DNA of 64,000 bases from Purpureocillium takamizusanense (GCF_022605165.1 NC_063072.1:62001-126000), one strand, 5' to 3'. Positions 33,429-44,398 are shown, counted from the stretch's first letter. The notes: generated from the letters alone by a model not told the origin. Translations and numbers: made by a program.

Positions 33429-34484
33429 ATGAATCTAAAGACAGTCCTCGTTGGAGCGTTACCTCTCGGCCTCCTCCCCGCCGCCGCCGCCGCCGCGCAG
33501 ACTCACAAGATTAGCAAGTACGGCTGGTTTGGCAGCAGCAGCGCAGTCGAGCACGCACAACAAGTCAAGGCCATCGTGTCTGATGCGAGCATCGACCTCT
33601 CCCAGCCCTTTGACGCCTTCACCATCCCCAGCACGCTGTACGAAAAGCTCGGCCCCTACACCTTCGCCTTTGACGCGACGAACCGGCGGCTCTTCTTCTC
33701 CGTGCCCAACACGGAGCTGCCCTCGCTGGGGTACAACTGCCTCATCGGCTTCGACCTGTCGAAACCCGCGGGCTCGTCGTCTTCGTCGTACGAGGAGATG
33801 TACCTCTACGGCTTCGGCCCGGGCAACGTCTCCTTCGCCGCCGTGCCCGAGGGCAACGACACGCGCCTGTGGTTCGACGTCGACCCGGACCCGACCACAG
33901 GCCGCGCAACGGCCCTCGCGGGATTCCTCTGGCTACCCCGTATCAGGCTCTACAACCCGTCCACGGGACTGGTCAAGGCTTCGCCCGTCGCGGGGGGCGG
34001 CGCGGACGACTACTCGTCGACCTACGACCCCGCGACCGACAGCCTCGTAGTGCGCTACCGCCTCGGCAACCAGACGCGCATCACGGCATACGACCCCGTC
34101 CGCGCCTCCAAGAAAGACTTTTCCGCGCCGAAATACGACGTCCAGTTCGCCTCCCGCGCGCTCAACACCGCCAAGTCCAAGACGGTCCGCGGGTGGGCCG
34201 TGCTGGCGCAGAACCTGTACGTCCTGACGGGCGACTCGGCGAGCACCTTTGCCGACACCAACGCGGAGATTGTCAACGTGGATATCCGGACGGGCAGGAC
34301 GACGCAGGGCCCCGTGGGTGCGCAGGTTAATAAGCTTGGCTCGGGGCTGTACGATGCGCTGCCGCAGGGGTTGGGCGTGCGCTACAAAAAGGGCGAGTAT
34401 CATCAGCTGCTGTTTGGGGTGGCTGCCAGGACGTCGAGCCACAGGCAGGCGAACCTCTTCTCTGGCAGCAAGGTCCTGGGTTAG
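33429..34484 (+). CDS. Secreted protein of unknown function, possibly beta-propeller
   Basis: Single exon of 351 residues with a hydrophobic signal peptide (residues 1-21). The rest is rich in short beta-type segments with Tyr/Asp turns that recur at rough intervals (YTFAFDATNRRLFFSV, MYLYGFGPGNVSFAAV, STYDPATDSLVVRYRLG, LYVLTGDS, HQLLFGVA). This is how secreted beta-propellers look, and bacterial TagC-like proteins have a similar feel. I cannot name the family with confidence. N-glycosylation sites (NVS, NDT, NQT) fit secretion. There is no membrane anchor. It lies between the subtilase and the crotonase. The stop codon lies inside a TTAGGG-type repeat. Confidence 0.75.
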   Translation: MNLKTVLVGALPLGLLPAAAAAAQTHKISKYGWFGSSSAVEHAQQVKAIVSDASIDLSQPFDAFTIPSTLYEKLGPYTFAFDATNRRLFFSVPNTELPSLGYNCLIGFDLSKPAGSSSSSYEEMYLYGFGPGNVSFAAVPEGNDTRLWFDVDPDPTTGRATALAGFLWLPRIRLYNPSTGLVKASPVAGGGADDYSSTYDPATDSLVVRYRLGNQTRITAYDPVRASKKDFSAPKYDVQFASRALNTAKSKTVRGWAVLAQNLYVLTGDSASTFADTNAEIVNVDIRTGRTTQGPVGAQVNKLGSGLYDALPQGLGVRYKKGEYHQLLFGVAARTSSHRQANLFSGSKVLG

Positions 34485-34492
34485 GGTTAGGG
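34478..34492 (+). repeat. Telomere-like (TTAGGG) repeat overlapping a stop codon
   Basis: GGGTTAGGGTTAGGG, two and a half canonical fungal telomere units. The TAG stop of the secreted protein gene lies inside it. Confidence 0.7.
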
Positions 34493-34658
34493 TATCATGT
34501 CGACGTGGACGGGCTTGCATTTTAGCTCGCCCGTCCAAGGCTCTGCTGCGAGATATGGCTTCATCTACGCCAGGCAGAAGACTTTGCATGTAGAGTCCGA
34601 CACAGGTGACGGATAGCATGTATCTTGAGACGAGTATGATATCGCCTATACAGAGTTA

Positions 34659-35717
34659 TTATTTCTTCCTCTCCGTAAACGCCTTCATGTAGCGCGCAGG
34701 CTCCTCCCCGCCATCGCTAAACATGCGCGCAAACGAATCCACCCCGGCCTCAATCCCCGTCCCCAGATCGCTCTCCTCCCATATCCTCACCAGGCGCTTC
34801 TGCTCCCTCACCGCCCCGGGCCCCAACGCCGTTATCCCCGCCACCGCCCCCGCGACCACCCCGTCCAGCTCCTCCACCGTCGCGCAGCACCCGTCCACGA
34901 GCCCCCAGCGCTCCATCTCGGGCGCGCCGTAGATCCGCGCAAAGTACACCATCTCCTTGGCCCGCTGCCAGCCCACGATGTTGGCCAGCAGCCGCGCCTC
35001 GACGACCGACGGGACGCCGTACCGCGCCTCGGGCATGCCAAACGTCGAGGCGCGCGTCGCGTAGCGGAAGTCGCAGGCGGCGGCGAGCTCGAGCCCCCCG
35101 CCGAGGCAGAGGCCGTGGATGCGCGCGATGGAGGGGACGGGGAGGTGGCGCACGGCCTGGCACGCGCGGTGCAGCGCGGTAATGAAGGCCTTGGCGTCGT
35201 CGTAGGACTGGAGGCGGGCCATTTCGAAAATGTTGGCGCCCGTGGTGAAGGATGGGGGCGGATTCTTCTTCTTCTTCCCCTCCTCCTCCTCCTTGACGGG
35301 GTCTGCCGCAGCAGGAGCAGCTCCCTGGATGACGACGCAGCGCACGTCGGGCTCGTCAGCCAGCGAGCGCAGCGTCGAGGTCAGCTTAGCGATGAGCTCC
35401 CCACTCAGGCTGTTGAGCCGCCGCGGGTTCGAGAGCGTGACGGTCGCGACGGTGCCCTCCCCTCCTGGCGGGGCGGCGTCGACGGAGCAGAGGACGTCGC
35501 CGTCACCACCCCCGGCGGCGGGGCGCTTTTGTTGTTGCTCCGCGAGGGGGATTGTCTCAGTCGACATGCATCGTCGCGGCGCATGTACTCCCAGAGCCGG
35601 GGTGCCCGCGTACAGCCTCCTCCACGTGGTGGTGGCGGTGGTGTGAACTTGGGCACGACGGACCGTCGTCCATGCTGATTCAAATGGTCTCAGGAGAGCG
35701 CGACCCATGATTTGCAT
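34659..35717 (-). CDS. Enoyl-CoA hydratase/isomerase (crotonase) family, probably mitochondrial
   Basis: Intronless. Starting at 35717 (MQIMGRALLRPFESAW) it has 352 residues. An in-frame ATG at 35885 lies within about 10 bp of the TATATAAG box, so it is an unlikely start. The first 50 residues are Arg/Ser/Thr-rich without acids, like a mitochondrial presequence. Crotonase marks are VTLSNPRRLNSLSGELI, the first oxyanion segment FTTGANIFEM, the second GLCLGGGLELAAACDFRYA and the FGMPEARYGVPS region. An Ala/Glu/Lys-rich insert of about 20 residues (VKEEEEGKKKKN) breaks the first half. It probably acts on acyl-CoA in beta-oxidation or amino-acid breakdown. The exact substrate and reaction are not determined by the sequence. 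Confidence 0.88.
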   Translation of the reverse strand: MQIMGRALLRPFESAWTTVRRAQVHTTATTTWRRLYAGTPALGVHAPRRCMSTETIPLAEQQQKRPAAGGGDGDVLCSVDAAPPGGEGTVATVTLSNPRRLNSLSGELIAKLTSTLRSLADEPDVRCVVIQGAAPAAADPVKEEEEGKKKKNPPPSFTTGANIFEMARLQSYDDAKAFITALHRACQAVRHLPVPSIARIHGLCLGGGLELAAACDFRYATRASTFGMPEARYGVPSVVEARLLANIVGWQRAKEMVYFARIYGAPEMERWGLVDGCCATVEELDGVVAGAVAGITALGPGAVREQKRLVRIWEESDLGTGIEAGVDSFARMFSDGGEEPARYMKAFTERKK

Positions 35718-35890
35718 GAGCGCTGCCGCGACTTCATGGTCCTCGTGGGGATGGAGAAGCCGGTTGGAAGCGCGTGAGTTGGGACAGCACGGAGATGGTG
35801 AGGTTAAGGAGAACCCCGCATGTCTTGTCGTTGGTCCGAGGATCGGTGAGCGCACGAGCCAGGGGGACCTAGTCAGGAACGGCAAGTCTA

Positions 35891-35898
35891 CTTATATA
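35891..35898 (-). promoter_or_regulatory. TATA box of crotonase gene
   Basis: TATATAAG on the minus strand, about 175 bp before the chosen start at 35717. Confidence 0.5.
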
Positions 35899-37319
35899 GA
35901 TCCCTGTAGACCCTTTCGATATGAGGAATCTATTTGAGTATACGAAGATTGTCCATGGAGCAACTCATCGAAGCTATATGCGGAGATTCATCGCGGATTT
36001 ATCCGTTGATGTGGTCTATAGAGGCAGATGCTGGTCGCTAGCGAATCTACGTAGGAGGCGGTCTGGCCCCCATATATCTCGGGGCGGCTCGTTGGCGCGG
36101 CGTGGCCTGGTTCGGGATGGCTGCCGAGGAGGCTGATACTTTAGCTTGATGGCCCTGGTAATGGTCAAGTAGGAGCACGGATCAGGGTCGTGCGTACGTA
36201 CTGCGAGTGGTTGTCCTTGAATACGAGATTGGAGGCGGGCCGCGAACCGCGTTCGATATACCTGAAGCAGCTATGGTGAGATGCCCGCCTGCCTCTCGAT
36301 GCCTGGCAGCCAATAGACGACACGCGGGGTTGATCTCAATGTCCCCCAGCGTAGTAGTTAGTAGCGTGTATGCCGAGTCTAACTAATAAGTTTGCGAAGC
36401 AAGGGGCGGGACTGGAGACGCAGGGACACACACAGACCATAAGTTAGTAGTCCAGCTAATAAGGGAGGGGCTTTCGCACTTATACAAAGACGGTTTGCAT
36501 GTAACTTAGTAGTCTCATAAGCGCTCCCGGGCCCCATGTCCACCACCTGCTGCCGTCGTGTGAGAAGACATGGGCCCTGATTAAGTCTCCGTGGCCCTCG
36601 AGCCGTCCTCCGGTGAGTTCCCGTGCCCGTGCCCGCGTCCTACAAGCCGAACGAGCTAATCGCTTAAAGCCGCCATTTGCACTCCATCCGATAGCCATTT
36701 GCCTTTGTCAAAACTACTACGTTGTACTTCCGTACTGTATGTCGCCATTCGGACCTGATGCCCCTCACGCAGCCAGGCTGAGAAGCCCCCCGGCGCTCAG
36801 CTTGTGCTGCCAAGCCGGAGCATCACCATTGTCTCTTATCGCCGTCCATTTATACCCCCCCAAAGCGAGGCTAGCAATTGCGCGATGCCAGCAGAATTTA
36901 GTGCCTGGGCTGACTCGCATAATTGGCGCTAATAACATGCAGAGCCACTTCATATTTATTTTACGGGACCGGCCGGCATGGAATACGAAGCAACTCAGTC
37001 CTAATACGGCACTTGTGTATGTACGTACGTAGCAGTAACTAACTTAGCACTTGCTTCTGAGTGCGCAGGCTCGCGCGCGCGGGGTGAGACTGCGTCCCGG
37101 CAAGTCACGCCTCGCCACGATAACTTGGTGCCACAGGGCATTTTGCGCGTATATATGTCTCAGTTGGCAAAACAAACCCACGGTGGCACGACATGACACG
37201 GGAGCGTTTATCAACGCCGGCGGGCGCTGCGCGACGCCCGGATTGTCGTATGGTGTGGTGTGGCCGCCCTGATATCTATGGCGAGCCGGTAGCCTCCTCT
37301 TCCTGTTCCTACGTTAAAG
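35899..37319. other. Long intergenic region
   Basis: No supported gene. Between 36345 and 36520 the motif TTAGTAGT/TAACTAATAAG recurs four or five times in both orientations (GTAGTAGTTAGTAG, CTAACTAATAAG, AAGTTAGTAGTC, AACTTAGTAGTC). Confidence 0.5.
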
Positions 37320-37374
37320 CCAACTCCCCATACGCTCTTTACTACGTAAAACCAACTCCCCGTACGCTCTTTAC
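37320..37374 (+). repeat. Direct 23-bp repeat in promoter
   Basis: CCAACTCCCCRTACGCTCTT followed by TAC occurs twice, starting at 37320 and 37352, with one mismatch and 32-bp spacing. It lies just upstream of the TATAATATA near 37399 and about 120-175 bp before the FAD oxidoreductase start. It could be a paired regulator site or a small tandem duplication. Confidence 0.8.
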
Positions 37375-37495
37375 CCCCTTCGCTCCCTGCGTGTCTTTTA
37401 TAATATATATATTTTCCGGCCCTCTTGAACTGGATACGCGCCGGTCTAGTGACAGCCTTATCCCTTTTGCGACAAAAGTCAACAACTAACTCGCG

Positions 37496-39090
37496 ATGCT
37501 GCTGCCAAGCTTCATCGTCGGGAGCGCGCTCGCCCTCGCCACCACCGCCGCGGGCTCTCCATGCAGCCCGCCCAACGTCGTGCACAAGGACATTGTCATC
37601 GTCGGCGGCGGCGCGTCAGGTGTATACGCTGCTGTCCGCCTTCGCGAAGACTTTGGCAAGTCCATTGCCCTCATCGAGAAGCGCGAGATTCTTGTACGTA
37701 TTTGCTCCCCCCTTCGCTCCTCGCCCGGCCTTGACACACACACACACTCTCTCTCTCGCTCCGTGCTCGAGATGGCTGGGTCCTTGCTTTCATGTTTTTC
37801 CCCATGGTAAAGAAAAGAAAAAGAAACTCACCGCAGAGACGCGCACAGGGCGGCCATGTCGACTCCTTCACCGACCCCGAGACGGGCGGCAACATCGAAT
37901 TCGGCGTCCAGGCCTTCCTCGACGTCGGCAACGCCACCGGCTTCTTCGACCGCCTCGGCGTCGCGCGCAGGCCCTTCGCGGCCGAGCGCCTCAACTCCAC
38001 GTACATAGACTTCGAGACGGGCAAGGTGCTCAACTTCACCCTACCGCCAATGGCCGATCAGCTCGCGGCCATGAACAAGTTCCTGCAGGTCATCGAGCCG
38101 TGGGAGCGCCTCCTGCAGCCGGGCTACTTTGACTTTCCCGACCCGGACGAGATCCCCGGCGACCTGCTGCTCCCCTTTGGCGAGTTCGTCACCAAGCACG
38201 GCATCGAGAACGCCGTGCCCCGCATATACTCCATCAGCGGGCTCGGGCTCGGCAACATCACGAACGAGATCACCATGTACGTCCTGCAGGCGTTTGGCGG
38301 GCCCAACGCGCGCGTCGTGGTCGGTCGGGGCCGCTCCTTCGAGCCGGCGTCGGGTCGGAACCAGGATCTCTACGACGCGGCGGCCAGGCTCCTCGGCTCG
38401 GACGTCCACTACTCGAGCACCATCGTCGACTCGCACCGCACCGACTCAAAGGTACGGGTCACCGTTCAGGACGCCAATACCAAGATCAACACGACCATCA
38501 TCGCGAAACGCCTCCTCGTGGCCATCGAGCCCTCCCGGGGGCGGAACATCCAACCGTTGGACCTAGACGAAGACGAGCTTAACCTGTTCAACAAGTTTCG
38601 CTACACGTCTCGATTCGCCGGCGTCATCGACAGCAAGGCCCTCGCCGTCAACAAGTCCTACGTCAATCTGCCGGCCAACGCCGCGCCCAACAACTACCTC
38701 TCCTACCCCGAGGTCCCCTTCAACGCACGCTTCGACTACCTCGGCACGGGGCACTACTTCCGCGTCGGCGTCATGGGCAACCACGCGGTGAGGGACGACA
38801 ACGCCAAGCAGCTCGTGCAGCAGAGCTACGAGACGCTCCTGGATGCGGGGGACCTGGTCCCCGGCGAGACGGACCGGAACATTACCTGGAAGGCGTTTTC
38901 GGCCCACGGGCCCATGTACGCGCGCGTCTCGCGCGAGGACATCCAGGCCGGCTTCTATAAGAGGCTGTACGAGATACAAGGCCGGCGGTCGACGTGGTGG
39001 ACGGGCGCGGCGTGGAGCGCCCACATCCAGACGGTCCTCTGGAAGTACGACGACGTCCTTATCCCCAAGATGCTGGAGGGGCTGGAGTAG
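37496..39090 (+). CDS. Secreted FAD-dependent amine oxidase-type oxidoreductase
   Basis: Exons 37496-37693 and 37849-39090, joined over a 155-bp intron (GTACGT...GCACAG), give 479 residues. A signal peptide (about 1-21) leads into the dinucleotide-binding fold VIVGGGASGVYAAVRLRED (GxGxxG at residues 37-42) and, across the splice, LIEKREILGGHVDSFTDPETGG, the second FAD motif typical of flavin amine oxidases. The middle domain has several N-glycosylation sites. The C-terminus (WWTGAAWSAHIQTVLWKYDD) resembles the family's last FAD contact. The closest annotation I recall for this type is beta-cyclopiazonate dehydrogenase-like oxidase, a group of secreted fungal oxidases that mostly lie outside cyclopiazonate clusters. 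No biosynthetic partner genes are nearby, so that reaction should not be assumed. Confidence 0.85.
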
Positions 39091-39697
39091 ATTCTTTCGC
39101 TAGGAGGGCATTGTACATGATACTTCACTTCAAACCAACCCTCGCTTGCAGCAATGCGCCCGTCACGCTATGTTATAGTCTTTGTGCCCTCTTAGCACAG
39201 TCCCTATTCGTGAATCGTGGCCCGGGACTGCGCGCCTACCGTGTATTGCAGCCGGCTGGTCGTCGACCGACTCATCTTCTCATTTGGGCTTATGCGCTCC
39301 TCCTGATTGAAGGTGATCTGAGCAGATGACAGGCTTTTCTGTCTCCTGCTCCGAGGGTCTCCAACTGACGTCGCGGTCTGGTCTTGAGGGGTTGCTGCCT
39401 TGTGAGACGCGAAGACGGAACCAATAGCTACTACATACGGGTTGTCTATTTATATAGTTGCGAGTCTACGTCCTCTCGATTATGTGCAAATCGCCTTATA
39501 AATCGGGAATAGGCTAGATTTTATACAAGAATTATATCCTTGCATTATAAAATCAGGGTCGTGGATCAGGGCCCATGTCTTGCGCCTCTCCACCCAAACC
39601 TCCGCCTTGCTCGTAGTTATCCTTCATCCCGCGGGTAGCCTTTAAGGGGCAGGGAATATCAATGAAGAAATCTAGAGAACCCGGGCTCCTCGCGCGT
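39091..39697. other. Intergenic
   Basis: Convergent 3' flanks of the FAD oxidoreductase and fungalysin genes. No gene seen. AT content rises toward the fungalysin gene. Confidence 0.5.
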
Positions 39698-41734
39698 TTA
39701 GCAAACGCCCTTAGGAACATTGAAACTATCGACAGGCCGAGGCGTGCGAAATAACCCCCCGGCAAACTTTGCGCCGTCGCCGAGACCACGCTTCGCAAAT
39801 GCCTGCCATAGCGCGCACTGGTTGGCCCCTTGAGTAAGAGCCTTATCTGCATCAATAATGGCGTCGCGCCCGGCGACCATGCCTGGGTTGCAAGGCTGGA
39901 TGGCCATGCCGGTCATAATGAGCTTCATAGCAAGGTAGCGGCCATCCTTAGGAACGCCGGCAGAGTCGAACTCAGGGAAGTCCTTATCGGTAATGCCATG
40001 CTTCTCAATAAGGTTCCAGATAACCTCATATAAGATAGTTGCCCAGATGGTTCCTATATAGTGACTCTCTTTCCGTTTGTTAATGTCGGAGTATAAAAAT
40101 GGGTTGGTAACATTGCTAGTAGAGTAGGGGTAGCCGCGGATGCCTCGAGGCTTATTAGCGGCCCACGAGGCAATAGTATAGTCCTTATGGCGATTATCAG
40201 TAGCCTTAATTCGGACCGCTATAGCCATAAAGTCGGACCAGCCTTCGTTCAGGCCGCTAGACTCGAGACCGTCAAGGCAGCCAGCGTTACTAGGGCCGCC
40301 AGTCAACCGGCTAGACACTACGAGAAAAGTCAGTCCCGTGCGTTATTAAATACAGAAACCTTGAATATTGCACTTACGGCCATGAGTGTACTCGTGGAGC
40401 ACGATATCAGTATCAAACGAGCCGTCGCGCGCCGGCATGGAATTAGTCCACATTTGTATCCCCATGCGGGCCATCTCGCCGTCAGGGGGCGCGATAAAAT
40501 AGGCATTCTTAGTGCTCGACCCGTCTTGAGCATCGAGCATAACGAAGTCTTTGTCGAGGCCACCCTTGCCGTTGTTATTAAGCTGGAAGTTACCGGCCTT
40601 CTCGTCGAAGCCAAGGATATATAGTAGATCGTGGTACTTGTTGACAGTATAGAAGAGCTGTGTGATAGACGCATCTCGGTAGGCTTCGTTATTGGATTCC
40701 AAAGGCGAGTATTCGTATACAAACATTCTACTAGGGCTAGTAGGTCTGTAGAGATTCGTGATATCATTACCACCAGAAGGGTTCGCGTGCGCAACGGCGT
40801 TATTGCCCATAGTCGTCGTAAAAAATTCTTTGCCCGCACCATTCCACGTAAAAGGCGATGCTGCTAGGTTCCAAGGGTCCTTAAGAGAGCTTCGCTGGCC
40901 CTCGGCTGGATTGTTTACGTTCCAAGGGTAGACCTTGTATGTGGCTAAATCGTCCACGTAGTTAACAACACCGTATACAGTCTTGGTGTTAAACGCATCA
41001 ACGTAGGTTAGGAGCCAGTAATCCTTGATAACGATCTCGACTCTCCAGGCTAAAAATAGCTTTTTATTCTGTTGCTGAAAGTAGACGAGCTTGGCGTTAG
41101 GGTCACTAAAGGCGCCCTTAATGCCCTTAATAGTAAACTCGTGCTTCTTGTCATCTTTAGCCTCGGCCTTTCCGTTTTGGATCGGTATTCCTAAATCGAG
41201 TGTATTGATGGCGCCCTTGAGGGCAGCCACGGGGTCAGAGAAGTCATCCTTATTAAGATTCTCTTTAGGCGCGTCGCCCTTGAAAAAGCTATTGCCATAT
41301 GAGAGAATCTTGCCGTCCTTAACCTAGAAGTTGTTAGGCTTGAATTTATATGCATAGTCCTAGTAACTTACGTTAACGTTAAAGTCGGCATTATCAATGT
41401 CAATGCCGTATAGGGTCTGCTTGAAGTGTACGAAGGCAATGCCGTCAGAGCTGACGTAGTGGTCATTGACCAGGCGGTATTCAGCACCGGAAGCAATAGT
41501 CTTCACCAGCTCCTTGGCGGTTTCAAGATAGTCGCCGCGCTTATTGATGGAGGCAACTGAGCTATCAGTCTTAACACTCGACGAGGACGTATACTCGGAG
41601 ACCTGAGGAAGGCGGAACTTTTCAAGGTCGATACCACGCTTAGAGGGAGACGACTCATTGGGTTCCTGACTCCGAGGGTGGGCTTGCACGCTAATAGCGA
41701 GTCCTATGAGGCTGAGAAGAAGGAAAGACTTCAT
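39698..41734 (-). CDS. Extracellular metalloproteinase, fungalysin (M36)
   Basis: Exons 41734-41372, 41323-40378 and 40317-39698, with donors GTAAGT and GTAAGT and acceptors TCTAG and CGTAG, give 642 residues, the usual length. MKSFLLLSLIGLAISVQA is the signal peptide; the ATG at 41791 is too close to the TATA at 41813-41819 to be the start. A long FTP-type propeptide precedes the catalytic domain. The zinc site is HEYTH (His431, Glu432, His435) with the third ligand Glu461 in NEGWSDFMA. YRDASITQLFYTVNKYHDLLY and GFDEKAGNFQ are canonical. The enzyme digests protein outside the cell. Codons end in A or T far more than in neighbouring genes (many ATA, TTA, GCT), so base composition is out of step. 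Confidence 0.93.
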
Positions 41735-41812
41735 GGCGGAGAATGTATAGCTTCGAAAGAGAGGCCTTGCCGAGGAAGAAGAAGCCGTCATGTTGGCGAC
41801 GAGGGGATCGCA

Positions 41813-41819
41813 TTTTATA
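41813..41819 (-). promoter_or_regulatory. TATA box of fungalysin gene
   Basis: TATAAAA on the minus strand, about 80 bp before the ATG at 41734. Confidence 0.5.
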
Positions 41820-42885
41820 TCCTAAGAAGCTCAAATGGGATTCAAGCAGACAGGCCCACTCAACTAGGGCCTCTATCTATGCCTGGAGTCTGAGAGGCGC
41901 GGCAGGTTCCGGGAGGTTGCTGCCCGCGTTTCGAGTTACAGTACCAACCCTCTCCTCTCTACAGTATATAATGTATCATACACAAGCCGGAGCAAGGATT
42001 AGCCCGGCATTCCATAGGTATGGAGCGATCAGGAAAGTAGCTCTTACGTTAGCTCCGGCCCTCATGGCATCCTTTGGCGCTCTCGAAAGCCAATACAGGA
42101 TTTGTGATTCAGGCCCCTTCCCAGCCGACCCACACTTTCCGATAGACGCACGAACGCCAAACTAGAATGACCTTGTTCATACGTTCCTCGTTGATGCTTA
42201 GAGCGGTAAGCTCACTGGGATGTACATACCGCTTGAGAAAGACTAGAATATTCCACTAGGAGCCTCCCGCGTCGGATTCTAGACCGTGTCGGATTCTAGA
42301 CGAGAAGCACATATAAGAGCATGTTAGTCATTCAAATTTAATGTAACCCAGGTACAGTCGAGTAGGTTTATAGGATCATGCATCATAGTAAAACATGGTA
42401 ATTACCGGGTTATAGTACTGTGTCAAACTCAAAGCTGGACGAGAACGACGGCCGTTGCGATGGTGACGCAGCGGACACCCGTGTAGCTCCATGTTTCCAC
42501 CGACGTATTACGAGTCGTCATTGCTGGCCGGACCCCGGACAGTTCTGATTTGTAGTTCCTGGGAATGTATATATGCGGGTATGTATGTGTGCGTCGGTTC
42601 TGTGTATAAGCCATACTGCCTGGTTATGTATTTCTAGTCTATGTAAGCACCTGAGTATATATACTTATTAGACGACTAATACGGATTACTCATATGCCAC
42701 AGCTGCCGCCGAATCCAGAATAAGACGAATTTAAGCCATTTTACGGTGCATCCAAATATTAGCGAGAAATTCCGCAATTATCTCTACTATATATAGTATG
42801 TACAGTATATACTACTTACCTAAAAGAGCAAGGAATAGGGAAGGATGGTCTTGGCAAAAGGATGCTGCTTATAGACCCCTTTTAT
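41820..42885. other. Intergenic, increasingly AT-rich
   Basis: No gene seen. A tandem GTCGGATTCTAGAC pair lies near 42272-42302. The composition indicates entry into a repeat compartment. Confidence 0.5.
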
Positions 42886-43411
42886 TAAGGGACTTATTCC
42901 TCGACCCCTATGTTTTAATAGAAAGTCCCTAAAATATGGCTAAATAGTTAGGTAACTCTTATGTCCTATACCCCCCTAATTTCGAACCTTAACAGCGGCC
43001 AATGCGGACGGCGCAAGCCGGCCCACGTCTTATAAAATCAATATAACGCGCCGCGCCGCAATACATATACTACGCGCAATTTTCAATCCACTAGACTTTT
43101 CAAGGCATAGCAAGCAGTCCTCGTAGTCCTCGTAGCCCTCGCAGTCCTTATAAGGCTAGGTTATAAGGCGGCGACGCCTATCCGATCAAGTGAAAACCCC
43201 CCCCCGCGCGAGTGAGGGTAACCTCAATATAGTGATGCTATCGCGCCTACAATAATAGGGACAGTAAATAATGAGGGCAGTAGCGACGGACCGAGACGCT
43301 ATTAGTCGAATAGATAGCTAAAATGGGGGGGAGGGTAGGTATCCGCCATAGTCGAAGCTACGAAATAGGGACTTTCTATTGAAACATGGGGGTCGAGGAA
43401 CAACTCCCTTA
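42886..43411. mobile_element. Small inverted-repeat element (MITE-like), 526 bp
   Basis: The ends form a 45-bp terminal inverted repeat: 42886-42930 and the reverse complement of 43367-43411 agree at about 41 of 45 positions, with outer tips TAAGGGA and a shared core TTCCTCGACCCC. Most mismatches are C/T or G/A. No transposase frame is inside, only a short repeated TCCTCGTAG motif near 43115-43145. A target-site duplication is not clear. This fits a non-autonomous DNA transposon relic with mild RIP-type decay. Confidence 0.7.
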
Positions 43412-44293
43412 GTCGAGTATGATCATCTCGTTAGCGTCGTCTGAATAATACGGGAATTGGAGCAGCCCTGCCAAAGCTCCTCTAGGCGGAGACGCGACGC
43501 CCACTTAGACGAATATGTGCCGCTCGTGTTGGCGGACCTTGCATGACGCTGGAATACAATGCCTCCAGACATCTAGACTAAAATACTCTAGATAGGTTAC
43601 AGTCTAGATAAGATAGCGCTAAGCGCCTGGGGCTTGCATGATTGCCGAAGAGTCTGTCAATAAGGTTAATAAACGCGGATTAACTCGGACAAAGCGGTTC
43701 GTAAAGCCCTAGTCGTTATGTTTGTCTCTCAATCTACAAATCGCAGACGACCTCGAGCCTCCTGGCATGAATCCCGGACAAGCAGACTCTTGAGTCCGGG
43801 CCCACACCCATGGAATCCGAGGCGAGATTCGATCCTCTGTGTTTACTCATACGCAATCGCCGACAAGGGACCCCGGCGCAAGTGCGCGAGTAGCCCCCTC
43901 GCTCTGGCCAATCGCGCGTTATGATTACTGAGTATGGGTCTAACCATATCGAGGCTTTCTTATACTAACGTCCCGTGGCCTGCAATGGCCTGTTCCTATA
44001 TACGCAACTGAAATAAGTGGGAGCGTTGGCGCGTTTACGGCATCAAATATATCTAATAGCATAATATATCCCCCACTTCAAATAGCCTCAACACTATAAA
44101 CGAGGATATGGATCGAATCATGGTACTCATGCCGAAAATTTAATTCAGTAAGTCATAGTAATAGGCTTTAGAAAGGCCAGAAGCTATTTTATGTGTTATC
44201 AGCGAGCATCGGCACTAAGAAACGAACAAAACGCAATAAAGTATTTTCCATAAGAAGGTTACTCTAGCCTCAAGACGTCCGTTCTTTATTCAA
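43412..44293. other. Intergenic
   Basis: No gene. A 7-bp stem hairpin (CCCGGAC...GTCCGGG) lies at about 43771-43798. A moderately AT-rich promoter precedes the phospholipase-like gene. Confidence 0.45.
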
Positions 44294-44300
44294 TATAAAA
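44294..44300 (+). promoter_or_regulatory. TATA box of phospholipase-like gene
   Basis: TATAAAA, 105 bp before the ATG at 44399, followed by a TTCATTCATTCATT leader. Confidence 0.5.
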
Positions 44301-44398
44301 GTTCACGCTTCTTGTATTCTGATCCTCACAGACTTTACTCGACAGTTCTGTTCATTCATTCATTCATTGACTTATTGACTGCAAACACTCTACTCGAA

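Noticed and set aside
37496..39090. A cyclopiazonic-acid-type biosynthetic cluster around the FAD oxidoreductase
   Set aside because: No PKS-NRPS, prenyltransferase or other pathway gene is nearby. The family name alone does not imply that pathway.
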